A stretch of DNA of 64,000 nt from Voacanga thouarsii (taxonomy: Eukaryota > Streptophyta > Magnoliopsida > Gentianales > Apocynaceae), in NCBI GenBank assembly GCA_026120185.1, contig JANUWF010003377.1:2429001-2493000 (forward strand), in the 5' to 3' direction. Made by a program: the position numbers and the translations under genes. Shown here piece after piece: positions 22,585 to 34,400 of the stretch (its first letter is position 1; every line of letters starts with the position of its first letter). The notes under the pieces were generated by a model, which saw only the letters and a program-made list of their open reading frames with translations, made no database searches and was not told the origin of the DNA.

Positions 22585-24152
22585 GCATTCTTGAAATAGT
22601 TTTATTCAGGGTGAGATCGAGTTCAGAAGTGTTCTCTATATACTTGGAATGGCTCCTCTTAACAATGAAGATGTTATTAATCCCAAGATAAAGAACATAT
22701 ATGAATATATGTGAAGCACATATTTATTTCTGATAATTTTGATGGTAAGCTGGTAAGTTTAGTATTTTATGCTCAACCAGAAATTTGAAAATCTTGTTTC
22801 AGTTTTGGTTGTTAAACTCCATATATACTTTAAGCTGTTTTTAAAAATTTAGAGAATGTAAAGGAACATATCAAATATTTTTAGTTATAGTAGATAGGAA
22901 GGAGATGTATTTTGAGAGTGAAGTTTGGAGGCAAAATAGTTTGAAATTTTCAAATTGGTTTACTGTTTCTGTGAGAATATGATGCTGCAAATCCCTTGGT
23001 TTTTACGTTTGTGTGAGTGAAATTAAATGTCATGAAAAATTGTTTCCTTATGAAATTTCAAATCTTTAGCTTTTTCAACAATCTAACTGAGTGGTAGAAA
23101 CTTTTTTCTCTTTAGCATATTCTTGAGGTACTTGGAAAAAATTGTGGCCTATTTTGAAAGCCAAAAAATTTAGACCACAACTAGACATGGGCAAGGGGGA
23201 TTAAGATGCAGGAATATTTTATAGTACATAAAAATTTATCAAGTTACATTGAATTTGTGGTATCTATGCCTCATGAGATGTTCTCAATTGCTGATTGGCA
23301 GTTTCCAAGATACTTGAGCTTTGTAAAAAGAGTTGTGGATTCAAATAACCTTCTTCTTAATGTTTCCAGGGAGAACCTTTAGGAAGACCGCATAGTAAGA
23401 ACCACTCATCTATCATTTTGTAAGAATATTTATAGCAAAGTACCAATATTTTTGTATGTAATCCATTTGTTTTTCTCATGCACTTGTACCTTAATTCCCT
23501 GTTTATTATTTCTAGGTAAGGATAATGAGGAAGCAGCATGTAAGGAAAACTTTTTACATGATTTAGAAGCTTACTGAAAGTGAGAACAAAGAGGTTTGGA
23601 TTTGGACTTAGTCATTGTTGACTTTTTTATCTATCATTGTAATATTTTTCTTATATTCCATGTTTCCTTTTTTCCTTTCCTCTTTCTAGAAGTTTCTGTT
23701 TCACTAGGAAAATATTTAACTTATTTCAAAAGTTAAAAAAAAATTGGGAGAAATTTGGGAAATTTTTTAATCCGGGATGTGTTGAAGATTTTGGAAATCA
23801 CAAAAGAATCACTCCATGTTGAGATTTTTCAACATAACCAAAAATACCCACTATCTAACTTATCCTATGGATTGAAAAAAAGAGCTCAAATTTTGGGTTT
23901 TAAAAGGTATCTGATTTCAAATTATAGGCAAAATGACTAAAGAGTGATTATGTCATTCTGGAAGTCACGTGGATAAACCAATGATAGAAGGCGCTGGAAT
24001 TCATAGTTATACTGGGGCTTTAGCTGAATAATTTTGATTTTCTTGACTTACTTTTGTATAGGCTTAACTTTGATATATAGGCTTTTGAACATTTTTCATG
24101 AATAAGACAGTGTTAATTAGGTTGGACTTCTTGATTTCTTGACCTTAATCAG

Positions 24153-24398
24153 GTTGGAATTCATTTACCGTATGTAGAAAGCTGTAATGGTTGGTCAAAG
24201 TGAAAAAGGTGATACTTTTTCATTGAGTGCCATATGTATGATTTTCTTCTTATCAATTTTCTGGAATAAGGTCCCTTTTGTTTGCTTTCTCATATGGTGT
24301 TCTCCTTCAAATCAACACTTACAGGTGGGAATATTAGAACTCTTGATCCCGTGGCTTCTGGTTTATTGATTGTATACATTGGTAAAGCTACAAAAATG
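24153..24398 (+). pseudogene. TruB-type tRNA pseudouridine synthase, two-exon remnant
   Basis: Block one (24153-24208, after CAG) reads GWNSFTVCRKL, stop, WLVKVKK and is followed by GTGATA. Block two (24325-24398, after TTACAG) reads NIRTLDPVASGLLIVYIGKA, then TKM, and is followed by GTAAGG. Joined across the intron they match the TruB family pattern GWTSFxVxxKLRRLxKVKKVGHAGTLDPxATGLLIVxxGKATK. That region contains the catalytic aspartate of pseudouridine synthases (the D of TLDP, retained here). Lesions: a TAA in place of a conserved arginine in block one and a one-base deletion within the GHAG segment of block two. The rest of the gene is absent. Confidence 0.75.
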
Positions 24399-24790
24399 GT
24401 AAGGTTATAATGTGATCATTCAGGAATTAGCATATCTGCTTTCTAATTTGTACTCCCACCTCCCTTTCTATTGGACAAATTGTTACCATTTGAGTGACTG
24501 TCTTTTCCTTCCACCAATAAAATTTCATTTGTATAAAAATTCTAACCACTATACCTCTATATCCCTAATTGATATTTAAAGGAATGAAATCTCATTTTCT
24601 TAGGACAGTGCATTTATTAAGGAGTTTGCTAATTTCTCAATTCTTTTACCCAATATTCCACTTCTGCCACTTTCTCATTTTTTTCTAAAAATCTTTTGGG
24701 TAGTAGGATTTAAATGTTTATATTCGTATTGTGATATTACAACATATGAACTTTCTCTAAAATTTAAAAATGATTTTACAAATATCAAGG
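24399..24790. other. Spacer with no recognisable gene
   Basis: AT-rich sequence between the TruB-like relic and the solo LTR. The next expected TruB exon was not found. Confidence 0.5.
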
Positions 24791-25147
24791 TGTTATAAAA
24801 TTAGGGTAGTGTTAGAATAAAATCTACACACTACACACTAAGAAAATTCTAACTATTCTTTGCACAAGAATTTCTCTTCAAACTTCTCTCTTTCTTTCTC
24901 TCACAATTCTTTCTCCAATCTTTCTTTCACTAATCTTTCTTTCACAAAATGATGGTGTATTACAAGCTTAGAGAATAGCTCTATTTATAGAGCTCTAATT
25001 AGTGAAATACATCATGGCATACATCATCTTCAATTAATGGTGTCTCCACTAAATGGTGGACATCCATAAAAATCTTCTAATAATTCACATAAATCCATAA
25101 TTAGTGGAGCCTCCACTAATTAATGGAGATTCCAATAATTCATAACA
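24791..25147 (-). mobile_element. Solo LTR of an LTR retrotransposon
   Basis: The 357-bp unit starts TGTTAT and ends ATAACA, the inverted terminal hexamers of an LTR. Identical 5-bp target duplications CAAGG flank it (24786-24790 and 25148-25152). On the minus strand a TATA box (CTATAAATAG, 24981-24990) precedes a purine-rich GAAAGAAAG leader, giving the direction. There are no internal primer-binding or coding sequences, so it is a solo LTR left by unequal recombination. Confidence 0.92.
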
Positions 25148-25152
25148 CAAGG

Positions 25153-25810
25153 TATAATTAAGGGTTATAGTGGGATCTTCTTTTCAGAAGAAGCAAAATA
25201 TAAAGCCCTCCACATAAAACAAAATCCTTGTCTGAAAGTGTTTGTTTTTCTTAACAAAACCATTGTATGAGCTTATACTTTATTTATTTTAAATATTTAC
25301 CCAAAACAATTGGTCATTATTCAAATAAAGAGATATACAGTTTGATAAAAATAGAAATATTAAATATATATAAATTCAATTTTTTTTTTACATGACTGGT
25401 AGAACCTCTACGCTGACACCAACTAGTACCTGATTCTAAAAGTAATTTATTCTATCAATAAATACCATATCATACCTACAAATCACATTCAAACATCTTT
25501 CTCTTTTTTAATGTAGGATGATATCACTTTCTTCAACTCACATTTGAATACTCAACCGAAAAAAAAGAAAAAATTACACCAAGTGTATTGCTAATTATTT
25601 CTATATAATGTGAAAACCATTGCCAGAGTAACCCCACTGCATATATAAGTAAAATCATGCAAATATAATATATATTCCAACATCATCCTTTCTGTTGTTT
25701 CTTTCTTTCTTTTTTTTTTTTTTTTTTTTTTTTTGTTTTGCTAATTTCTGTTGTTTCTTTCACTCTATCAAACACCAACTTCTTTCTGTTATTGCCAAAC
25801 CAAAAGAGCA
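25153..25810 (+). promoter_or_regulatory. Upstream region of the NLR pseudogene
   Basis: No gene is present. A TATA-like ATATATAA lies at 25641-25648, about 165 bases before the NLR start codon. A CT-rich leader with a T-run (25710-25734) follows, common in plant 5' untranslated regions. Confidence 0.35.
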
Positions 25811-28560
25811 ATGGCGGAACTCCTTGTTGATAAGCTCTTGAATGCATTAGCCGACACTGTCCTTGAGAAGCTCCAGGAGGAGTTTACGCTGGTCACTGGC
25901 ATCAATGACCAGGTTGAAATTCTCTCCAAATTACAAGTCATCAGAAGGATGCTGCGGGACGTGCAGAGGAGGAAACTAAAGGAGGAACCTGTTGGAGTTT
26001 GGCTGGATAAGCTCGAATATGTTGCCTACGATGTGGATGATGTGCTAGATGAATGGAACACCCAAGTTCAAAAACTCAAACTGGAGGGAGCTGAGGATCT
26101 AAATTCTCCTTCCCCGCAACTGAAAATTTTGACGGACAAGGTACGTTCATTCCTGCTGTCCATTTGTTCTTGCTTCAAAGAAGTTTCTGTGCGCCATGAC
26201 ATTGCACACAAGATAAAAGAACTAAACGGTAGGACGAACCTTATTTCCCAAGAGGCAGATCAATTCAAATTTGTTCCAAATAATGTGAATTCGAATTCTG
26301 AACCAGAGTTTGAGCGCATCATTACTACCTCCTTTCTTTATGAATCGGAGGTCTACGGCAGGGAGTCTGATAAGGATACAATAGTGAGCATGTTGCTGTC
26401 TGATACTAGTCATGCTGGCATTGGTATTGTGTCAATTGTGGGGACAGGAGGAATAGGAAAGACTACTCTTGCCCAACTAGTCTACAATGACAACAGAATG
26501 GATGAGCACTTCCAACTTAGAAAATGGGTTTGTGTCTCAGATCCTTTTGATCAGAAAACAATTGCCAAAGCAATTCTTGAAGATTCTAAAAAGAGTTCGC
26601 CAGATGTGTCGGAGTTGGAAACCTTGGTCCGACGCATCAAGGAATTGATTTCTGGGAAGAAAATTCTACTTGTTTTTGATGATGTTTGGACAGAGGATGA
26701 TACCAAGTGGAAACCAATCTGGGAAACTCTTAGGCATGGAGCTCCTGGAACCAGAATCTTGGTGAGTACTAGGCGCCAAAGGGTAGCAAGAATGATGGGA
26801 ACGAATTACATGCACTCATTAAATGAATTGGGTGACACAGAATGTTGGACTATACTAAGTCGAATAGCATTCTCAGGAAGATCTGAAAGGGAGTCTGGGG
26901 AATTAGCAAAAATTGGTAGAGAGATATCAAAAAAGTGTAAGGGCTTACCGCTTGTTGCTACGTTTTTGGGAAGCCTCTTAAAATTCAAAGACACGGTACG
27001 ACAATGGCAAGATGTATTGGAGAGTGAGATATGGGAGTTGGAGGAAGTGACAACCCGTCTATTTCCTCAAATATATTTGAGCTATAATGAATTGTCCCCA
27101 GAAATGAAGTGTTGCTTCTTGTATTGTGCCGTCTTCCCCAAAGATTCCAAGATAGATGTAGAATAACTGATTAGACGGTGGATGGCACAAGGCTATCTCA
27201 GCTCTAGTGGAAAAGTGGGAGAAATGGAATCAAGGGGATATGAGTACTTCAGCAATTTAGCAATGCGTTCTTTCTTTCAGAACTCGGAGAGACATAAATA
27301 TTGTGAGGCTCAAATCGTCGAATGCCAAATGCATGACATAGTTCATGATTTCGCACGGTATCTGACTAATGGTGAATGCTTTATAATTGAAGAATGGGAT
27401 GAGGTAAAAAATTTATCCCATGGAAAAGTTCGACATCTAAGTTGGTCACTAGAAGAGGATGTTGCAGCAAGTTATCTAATTGGAAAGCTTCGCAGCTGTC
27501 ATATTGGTAAAGTTGCTCCTTCAAACTTGTTTGATTGTTTGAGATGTGTAAGAGATTTGAACTTATATGGTACAAATTTGAAAGAAGTTCCTAGAGCCAT
27601 TGGAAATTTGATTCATCTTCGTTTTCTAAATTTGGGTAGCAATCCATTACAAATATTGCCTGCCGAAATGTGTGAGTTGTACAATTTGGAAACCTTGAAT
27701 GTTTCATATTGTTGGAAATTGATTAAATTCCCACAAAGGATTAGAAATCTCGTAAAATTGAGACACCTTCTTAATATTGGAACACAACATAAGTAATTCC
27801 CTCAAGAGATTGAGAAGTTGACTTCATTTCGAACATTGAGTAAATTTAAAGTTGGAAATGGATGTAATAAGTTTGAGTGCTTGAAGAACTTGAATCTACT
27901 GGGGGGAGAACTAGAGATTTGGTTTTTTGAGTTAAATGAGGGGGATTTTGACACTATAACATTTAGGGATAAGACTCGTATACTGGGATTGAGTTTAAAT
28001 TTCAGTGACGATGTTGTTAATTATGCATGTCATAGAATCTATACAACCACCTCCAAACTTGGAAGATCTTGAGTTATATAGGTATCCCCGTTCCAATTTG
28101 CCAAGTTGGATTATGTCCCTCAACAATGTGAGAAGACCTACACTCAAATATAGCAGTGGCACATCCTTGGCTGGATTGGATAAGCTACCTTCACTTGAAG
28201 AGCTTAGGCTCAGCAGTTTGAGAGGTGCAGAGTGTTTGGGGCGTGAATTCTTGGGTATAACAGATATTCCTATAGTTGATGATGAGGTTCCATTTCCTAA
28301 GTTGAAGGAATTAACACTTCTGGGTTTGAGAAATTTAAAAATATGGGAAGACTTAAGAGAAGAGGATGAGAATGTTGTGTCAGCCGTTATGCCATGCCTC
28401 CAATAGCTAGAATTAACGTGGTGTCCAATGCTGCCTTTGCTGAATGTTTTGAAATTGCTTGAATGCGGAGCTTTAGGGGAACGCTACGTACAACAAGGAG
28501 AAGGGGGGAGAAGATTGGATTCACATATCCCATATTCCTGATGTTGTAATAATTGATTGA
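25811..28560 (+). pseudogene. CC-NB-LRR (RGA-type NLR) resistance gene, nearly full length but broken
   Basis: The ATG at 25811 opens MAELLVDKLLNALADTVLEK, an Rx-type coiled-coil start. The NB-ARC motifs follow in order: P-loop GTGGIGKTT (residue ~211), WVCVSDPFD, kinase-2 LLVFDDVW (~287), RILVSTRR, GLPL as KGLPLVATF (~377), CCFLYCAVFP, and MHD as CQMHDIVHDFA (~506). Leucine-rich repeats follow, then a typical closing GEDWIHISHIPDVVIID at 28500-28560. Lesions: TAA at 27164-27166 just after the RNBS-D region, TAA at 27794, a frame change near 28020, TAG at 28404 and a frame change in the G-run near 28503. All else is in frame and the predicted length (~915 residues) is normal, so loss of function looks recent. 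Intracellular immune receptors of this type sense pathogen effectors. A truncated CC-NB product of 451 residues could still be made. Confidence 0.95.
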
Positions 28561-31445
28561 TAAATTCAAATGGAGTGGAGGACGAGACAAAGACGGATAT
28601 AAATTGGTGGTTTCCTGAAATTTCTTTTTGGATTTTTTATCGTGTAAAATAAACTATTAATATGTATTTTATTTTGAGTCTTTAGCAATTATATTTTTTT
28701 TTCCCAAAATGTTTAATTTTATCCTTTAAATGTTATTTATTTTACAATTGTGGCTCCTTTTTAAAAATTTGGCGTTTGTCTTTTTTTTAAAAAAAAAATT
28801 AAAAAAAAAACCTATTGCATTCATTGGCGGAATGCAGAAACTTTGATATCCAAATGAGGGCGCTAGCAAAGGTACCAACTTTTGTCACGTTTTTTCTTTT
28901 TTAAAAAAATTAAATTTATTTTGACAATTTTATCTCGTGTAAAAATAATTAACTCCATGCATTTTATTTTTTGTCTCAAAATCATATATCATTATCTTAC
29001 GATAATTTTTAAATTAGATTTTTTTATATAGTTATTTTTCTTTCTAAGCAAAATTTATGAATTTCTTTCAGACTTTTATCTTGTATTAAAAATAATTAAT
29101 TTTATGCATTTTATTTTACTTTTCTCAAAAGCATATATTACTTCTCATTATACGATTAAAATTGGCATATTTTTCTTTTTAAAAAAAGATATAAGGAAAA
29201 TGATCGATGCAAAAATACATAATTACTACATATAAGTGATTTTTATTTTGAATATTCAAAACTCCAATATCTATCAATTTACGTTAATAGAAATCATCAT
29301 TTCGATTAGACAAATGACTACTTTCTTTTACTATCTTACCCTTGTTAATTAATGTAATTAATAGTGAGACTCATATATTAGTGGAAAACGTTGCTTAAAT
29401 GATAGATGTTAGTTGACCTTTATTTCATATTTAAGTGGATATTTTGAAGTTCAATTGATATCTATTTAAATGCATTAGATTAGATCGATGTAAATAGAAA
29501 TCTATATAAATCCAGTAGTTCAATTTTATCATTGATCTCTCTATATAGTAATGAATGGATTTCGATATCTATTTAATATAAATCAAAATTGCCACCCTAA
29601 TTATGCATAATGAAACCTTTAGTGAAACTAATAATATTTACTTTGAGAGGTAAATACATAAAGCTCTACAACCATGTGTTCAAAAAGGTTTCCAAAAATA
29701 CCCTAGAAATGATATACTTAGGAGATTTGGAGAAATGAGAGAAGTTCTTATAACTTATTTTGAATCTTCTACTTAGAAATTTACTCTTAAATGTGATTCT
29801 TGAAAGGTTAGGACCAAAAATAAATAAATAAACAAATATTGCATATACGCATCATTGGATTGTTTTCAAACTATATTTGAGTATTTTTATGGTTGTTTGG
29901 ATGAAGATAGTTCCAAAGCTTTACAAAGATTGACTAATACTAAGATAGATAGAGTTAAGGCTGCAATTTCTACTTTAGCTATTAATGTTTGGATTGTATG
30001 AAAATGAGAAAACTCCTTCTAGTAATCCTCTAGCTCGGGTGCAAGGGCCTCTGGCTAGTTCTGTCGAATCAAATAAATGGAATCCATATGTTTTTCTTAG
30101 ATAAAGTTAACTTATATAAAATTGTACCATATATCCAAATTACAGATTCGCATTGAAACACTATTATCTGAATGAAAGAGAATACCAAATCATATTTTGT
30201 CTAAGTAAGGATGCCAAGTGATCTTCTAACTAGTGGTTAAGACATCAAATACCTCTTCACCCCATCACAGTGTTAGGACATTCACATGCTCGTGTCTTTT
30301 TCCCCTGGGGGAGGGTTAGATAATATAGAAGAATACACTCAATTGGTAGCATAATTTATGCACACTATCCGCTTTGTGTTAGCTTAATTAAATAAGAAGG
30401 GCATGATAATTTAATTAAGTATTTAAAATTAATTAATTAATTTGATAATAAATGATGTTAAGTGTTTAATTACTTCAATGTATTTGATAAATCAGCTAAT
30501 CAATTAATACATATTAAAATTTTATTATAAATTTAAAACCAAATGAAGTTATCTAAATTCAAAATTTACACAAATTATCATTTATTTATTGAAATTAAAT
30601 TATAATAAAATTTAATATTAAAATAAAATATATTTAACTCAATCTTTCGATTTAAACTTGAATCCTTTTTCATTTGTTTATTTTTAAAATTCAATACTTA
30701 AATATTCAAACTTCAGTGTTCAAATTTTAACTTTACCAAATAAACTCTTAGAAGGAGAAAGTTATAGGAAAATAAGGAGGTAAAAATAATATAAATTTTA
30801 AAAAAAATATATTGACTTTTTATTTCCGATTTTTTTAAAAACAAAAATCTTATTTTCTTAATAAATTCTTTCTGCCAAAAAAAAAAAAAAGATTTTAAAA
30901 CAAGAGTGTAAATGAGCTATTTCTTAATTCGTTTCATGCGTTGCTTATTGTTAACAAGTATTCGACAACCCAACTTTTAACCCAAATTCAAGAGCCCCAA
31001 ACTTTACCTTAACCAAAATGTTAAAGTTCATATAAACATTATAAGTAAATTCAAACTCATAATTTATATTATTATAAGTTACTAAATTGATATTCTCATA
31101 CCTTAAAATAACCAAGCCGATGGTGAGGAATTTTTTTAATTGAAAGTCGAAACTTAAGCCCCACATTTTGCAGCACTAGACCGGAATTCGTCTCCAAGAA
31201 TTAGGAGACATTCTCACAAAGTGATTAAGCAGAGGAAGCAGAAGTAGGATAAAGAAGAATGAACAACTATCCTCGATGCATATAGAACATGTAATTTGAC
31301 CAAAACATTGCAAAATCCCAAAAGTACAGCAAGCAAAAGGAAAAACTATTACTGCACAATTTCAGAATGTAACTGGCTGCTGATGCTCATGCAAGTGCTG
31401 AAGAAGATCTGTTGGTAAAAGCATACAACTTTCTAAACCCTAAAC
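28561..31445. other. Intergenic region with degenerate triplicated AT-rich repeat
   Basis: No gene recognised. Three diverged segments (about 28628-28690, 28925-29030 and 29075-29170) share the order TTTTATC.TGTA, AAATAATTAA, ATGCATTTTATTTT, TCTCAAAA.CATATAT. A short segment near 29870-30000 keeps open frames on the plus strand but has no family signature. The last ~150 bases are probably 3' untranslated sequence of the minus-strand gene ending at 31446. Confidence 0.4.
30205..30330 (+). repeat. Possible degenerate tRNA-derived SINE
   Basis: TAACTAGTGGTTAAGACATC resembles a tRNA box A region and AGGACATTCACATGCTCG a decayed box B about 60 bases on. CCCCTGGGGGAGGG follows. The resemblance is to plant SINE heads. 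No poly-A tail or target duplication is convincing. Confidence 0.3.
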
Positions 31446-34400
31446 TCATAGCAAAAGACTTCGAGATTTAGATGTTGTGAGTGCTTCAAGCAACCGGTAC
31501 ATCCATCTGTCTAGCATTCCTGTCGTAGAAACAGAATTAGGAGGGAAAAAAAAAACGAAATACATTAGTGGCCATATATTACTTCCAGATCATATCCTAA
31601 ATTCATATTACTTCTTGTCAGTGCATTCTACATCTATGGAAGCATCACATAATCGAGGCTGCTTGAAGCGATCAACTGCTCAAGAAGCCTGCAACATGTC
31701 ATTCCCAAAAACTGAGAACGGGGAAAGGGGAAATATCACCAACCTCTTCTCTTTTATTTATTTTATCCAATTGTTAAGTATAGTCACATTTATTTATACT
31801 GCACCATTTCAAACATCTCTAGACTTAGAAATGCAACAAATGTTTCTATACATTTTATTTCATGTACAATTTGCAAACGAATTATTAAGTGAATGCCACT
31901 GCATCATTTTGTATTTCATCTCTCAATCAAAGCTTTAACTCTGACATGGAGTCCCAATGTGACTCGGAATTTCAGGTAGACCAAGAATTCCCATAGACAA
32001 GTTTTAGAAGCTTCGGATGAAATGTAGACCACCTCCCAGACGGGCTGTGTGAACCTGGGTGGAAGAGAAGGGCAAATATGGAATCTCAATTTTACTGACA
32101 GGATTTCTAGATTATGTTCAGATAAACCACGAGGAATCATGACAACAATTTTGGCCAAGTACTTGCACTAGCACCCTTTAGAATTGGTGGTTAATGTCTA
32201 TTTCCAAATATACTTCACACCATATGATGCCTCTACAATGGAAGAAAGTATATAATTCTACCAATAAAATTTTAATTTTGCAACTTCCACAATTTCATCC
32301 AAAATTACAGGTGTGATCAGATGCAAAAACAAGCATTTAAATCCAACTTCTTTATGCAGGTTACCCATTTGCAAATTTAACTACTTCATCCAATTTTGGC
32401 ATGATAAAATGAATAAACCAAACCTGTCAAAGCAAATGTCCCCCCAAGGACTGCACAAAGCCGAGTAATGAAGTGGAGGAAACTTCGACGTTCTTCTTTG
32501 ATGGTAACAGTAATTGGTGACAAATCATACAAAAAGTATACAGCTGTCATGAATAACTTGATGTCAGTACAATGTAAAAAAAACACTCAAAAGAAACACA
32601 TAAAAATATTAATTATGGCCAAGATTACGAACCTGGCCATGTCCTATCATACTCATTAATTGGTGAAAAGTACTCTGTGACAGAGAATTGATTAGTTGGC
32701 AGAACTTGCTTTGATATATATCTGTATTCAGTTGGAACGATCTGCATCAAGAGACAGGAAAAAATGGAGAAACTTTAACTCAAATTGCAGCATAAAATTA
32801 ATAATAGATCCATAAAATATGAAACAGACTATTATTTTGTTACATACTGGGAGCTGATATTGAGAAGGCTGAAATGCAAATTAGTAGAGCTGCATTCTGA
32901 TGCTATCATATATTATCTCAAAAACACATTAATTAATTGACTGATCATTTTACTTTAACCAATATTTAATTCCTTACATTCGTTAGTGACATTATGAAGT
33001 ATCAAATGTTTTCTCCAAATTCAACTTCATAATTGAGAAGTTAAGGAACTATAAGAATAAGCATTTGTCATTATCAAGCAAGTGACATCTTTGTTACTCA
33101 CTTTTAATAACCTTAAAAGCGTTTCATATCTTTAAATACTGGAAGTGAATGACCTAGAAGGATATATATTGGGAAATATCTTCTCAATTTCTGAGACCCT
33201 TGAGAAGAAGTATATGAATAGCAGTTTACATTTGAAACTAGTGTATCACTAAATAAAACTTAATAATTCAATACCAATGAGTAGAAAGTCAAACAAGAAA
33301 TATTATTTAGATAAACACCACTGATGAAAGGTCCACCTTATGAAATAGATTTTCATGAACTTCAATAAACAAATGTTATAAGTTGAATGACAATTTGGAA
33401 GCTGCTCCTATTAGTTTCTTAATTTGCTTAAATTTACACTTCTGTTATAATGGTGAATATGAGTTCCTTGCAGGAAAACAACTCCATATAATTTTCTTTA
33501 ATCAATATTACAGAAGCTGCTATCAGTCATGTATCATAGCCACCAATAAATTATAACCACAACAATATTAATAACATTACTAAAAACATCGTCCATAATC
33601 TCAGTATCTATCAATATATGACCAGACGACATACTAAAAAATGTAGTTCTATGCCTTAGTTTTTGTCACTAAAGTATTTACCCCATTTCACTTTGATATC
33701 TTCATACTATTTTGGATCATTTAAGCACTGCTCATTAAAATTTTTAAAATTCCCTTGCTGCACTCCCTTTGACTTTTGAAAATATGATTTCGTTGCCAAA
33801 ATGCCCATATGTGGTTTTCTTCTTTGTTCCTAAAAAAAGTTCCCCCACCCTCCACCCCCTTCCTCCCCCAAAAATAAAAACACTAAGCCTACTGCAGCAG
33901 CAATCCCTGCCACCATCCTGCATCTCCTCCAAATAAACACCATCAATCAACTCCTTCCATAAGCAACAGTTATGCATTTTTTTATTTCAAATTTGGTACT
34001 TGAATGAGTTGAATATGACATGCCATGGTGAATCTCATCAGGAAGGAAACAGATCTGGCAGCACCAGCTGCACTGCTGCCACAGCAAATGGATTGAAAGA
34101 AATTGCTGCTACATTTTCAACAGTAGATGGATAATACTAGTCTGAAGGTCATTCTAAGTTCACTTTTCACCTGCAGGATGGAGGGCATAAGAGCCATTTC
34201 ATTACACTGTTACAGTCTGTCAATCTTGATCTTTGGGGTACCCAAGTGAATAAATATAATGTCAGGGTATCAAAGTAAAAATGGGGTGAAACGTTAGGGT
34301 ACTTAGGTGATAAAATCAAACCAGCAAATTTTTCTTCCTTGTTCAGATGTTAAACGAGTGAATTGAGTAATTAATATTTCCTAATCATTCACATCTACAT

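Larger units (their letters stand above)
21350..23835 (+). pseudogene. HSP90-5-like (plastid HSP90) gene remnant with introns
   Basis: Six successive exon-like blocks match the middle domain of organellar HSP90. 21355-21405 reads YWDWELTNETKPTW. 21533-21637 reads CNPKQVEKEQYQEF, then FNEFLDPLIYT. 22610-22744 reads GEIEFRSVLYILGMAPLNNE, then HIFISDNFDG. ~23300-23394 reads FPRYLSFVKRVVDS, then LLLNVSRE and EDRIV. 23516-23593 reads VRIMRKQHVRKTF, then TESENKE. ~23730-23835 reads EKFGKF, then GCVED and GNHKRITP. Several borders keep GT and AG signals. Lesions: a TAG replacing a conserved Q after NVSREnL, a TAG within the MI..LTESENKE segment, a 2-base insertion near 22705, a lost donor after the first block and a 1-base deletion after ITP. 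The ATPase domain and C-terminus are missing. The blocks match the plastid form (YWDWELxNETKPxW) best. Retained introns show DNA-level duplication, not retroposition. Confidence 0.85.

Noticed and set aside
29830..30000. Possible gene fragment on the plus strand
   Set aside because: A short frame is open but the residues match no family I can name and stops follow at once.
31477..31938. 153-codon plus-strand open frame
   Set aside because: It overlaps the last coding exon and intron of the ERV41-like gene on the other strand and has no recognisable domain.
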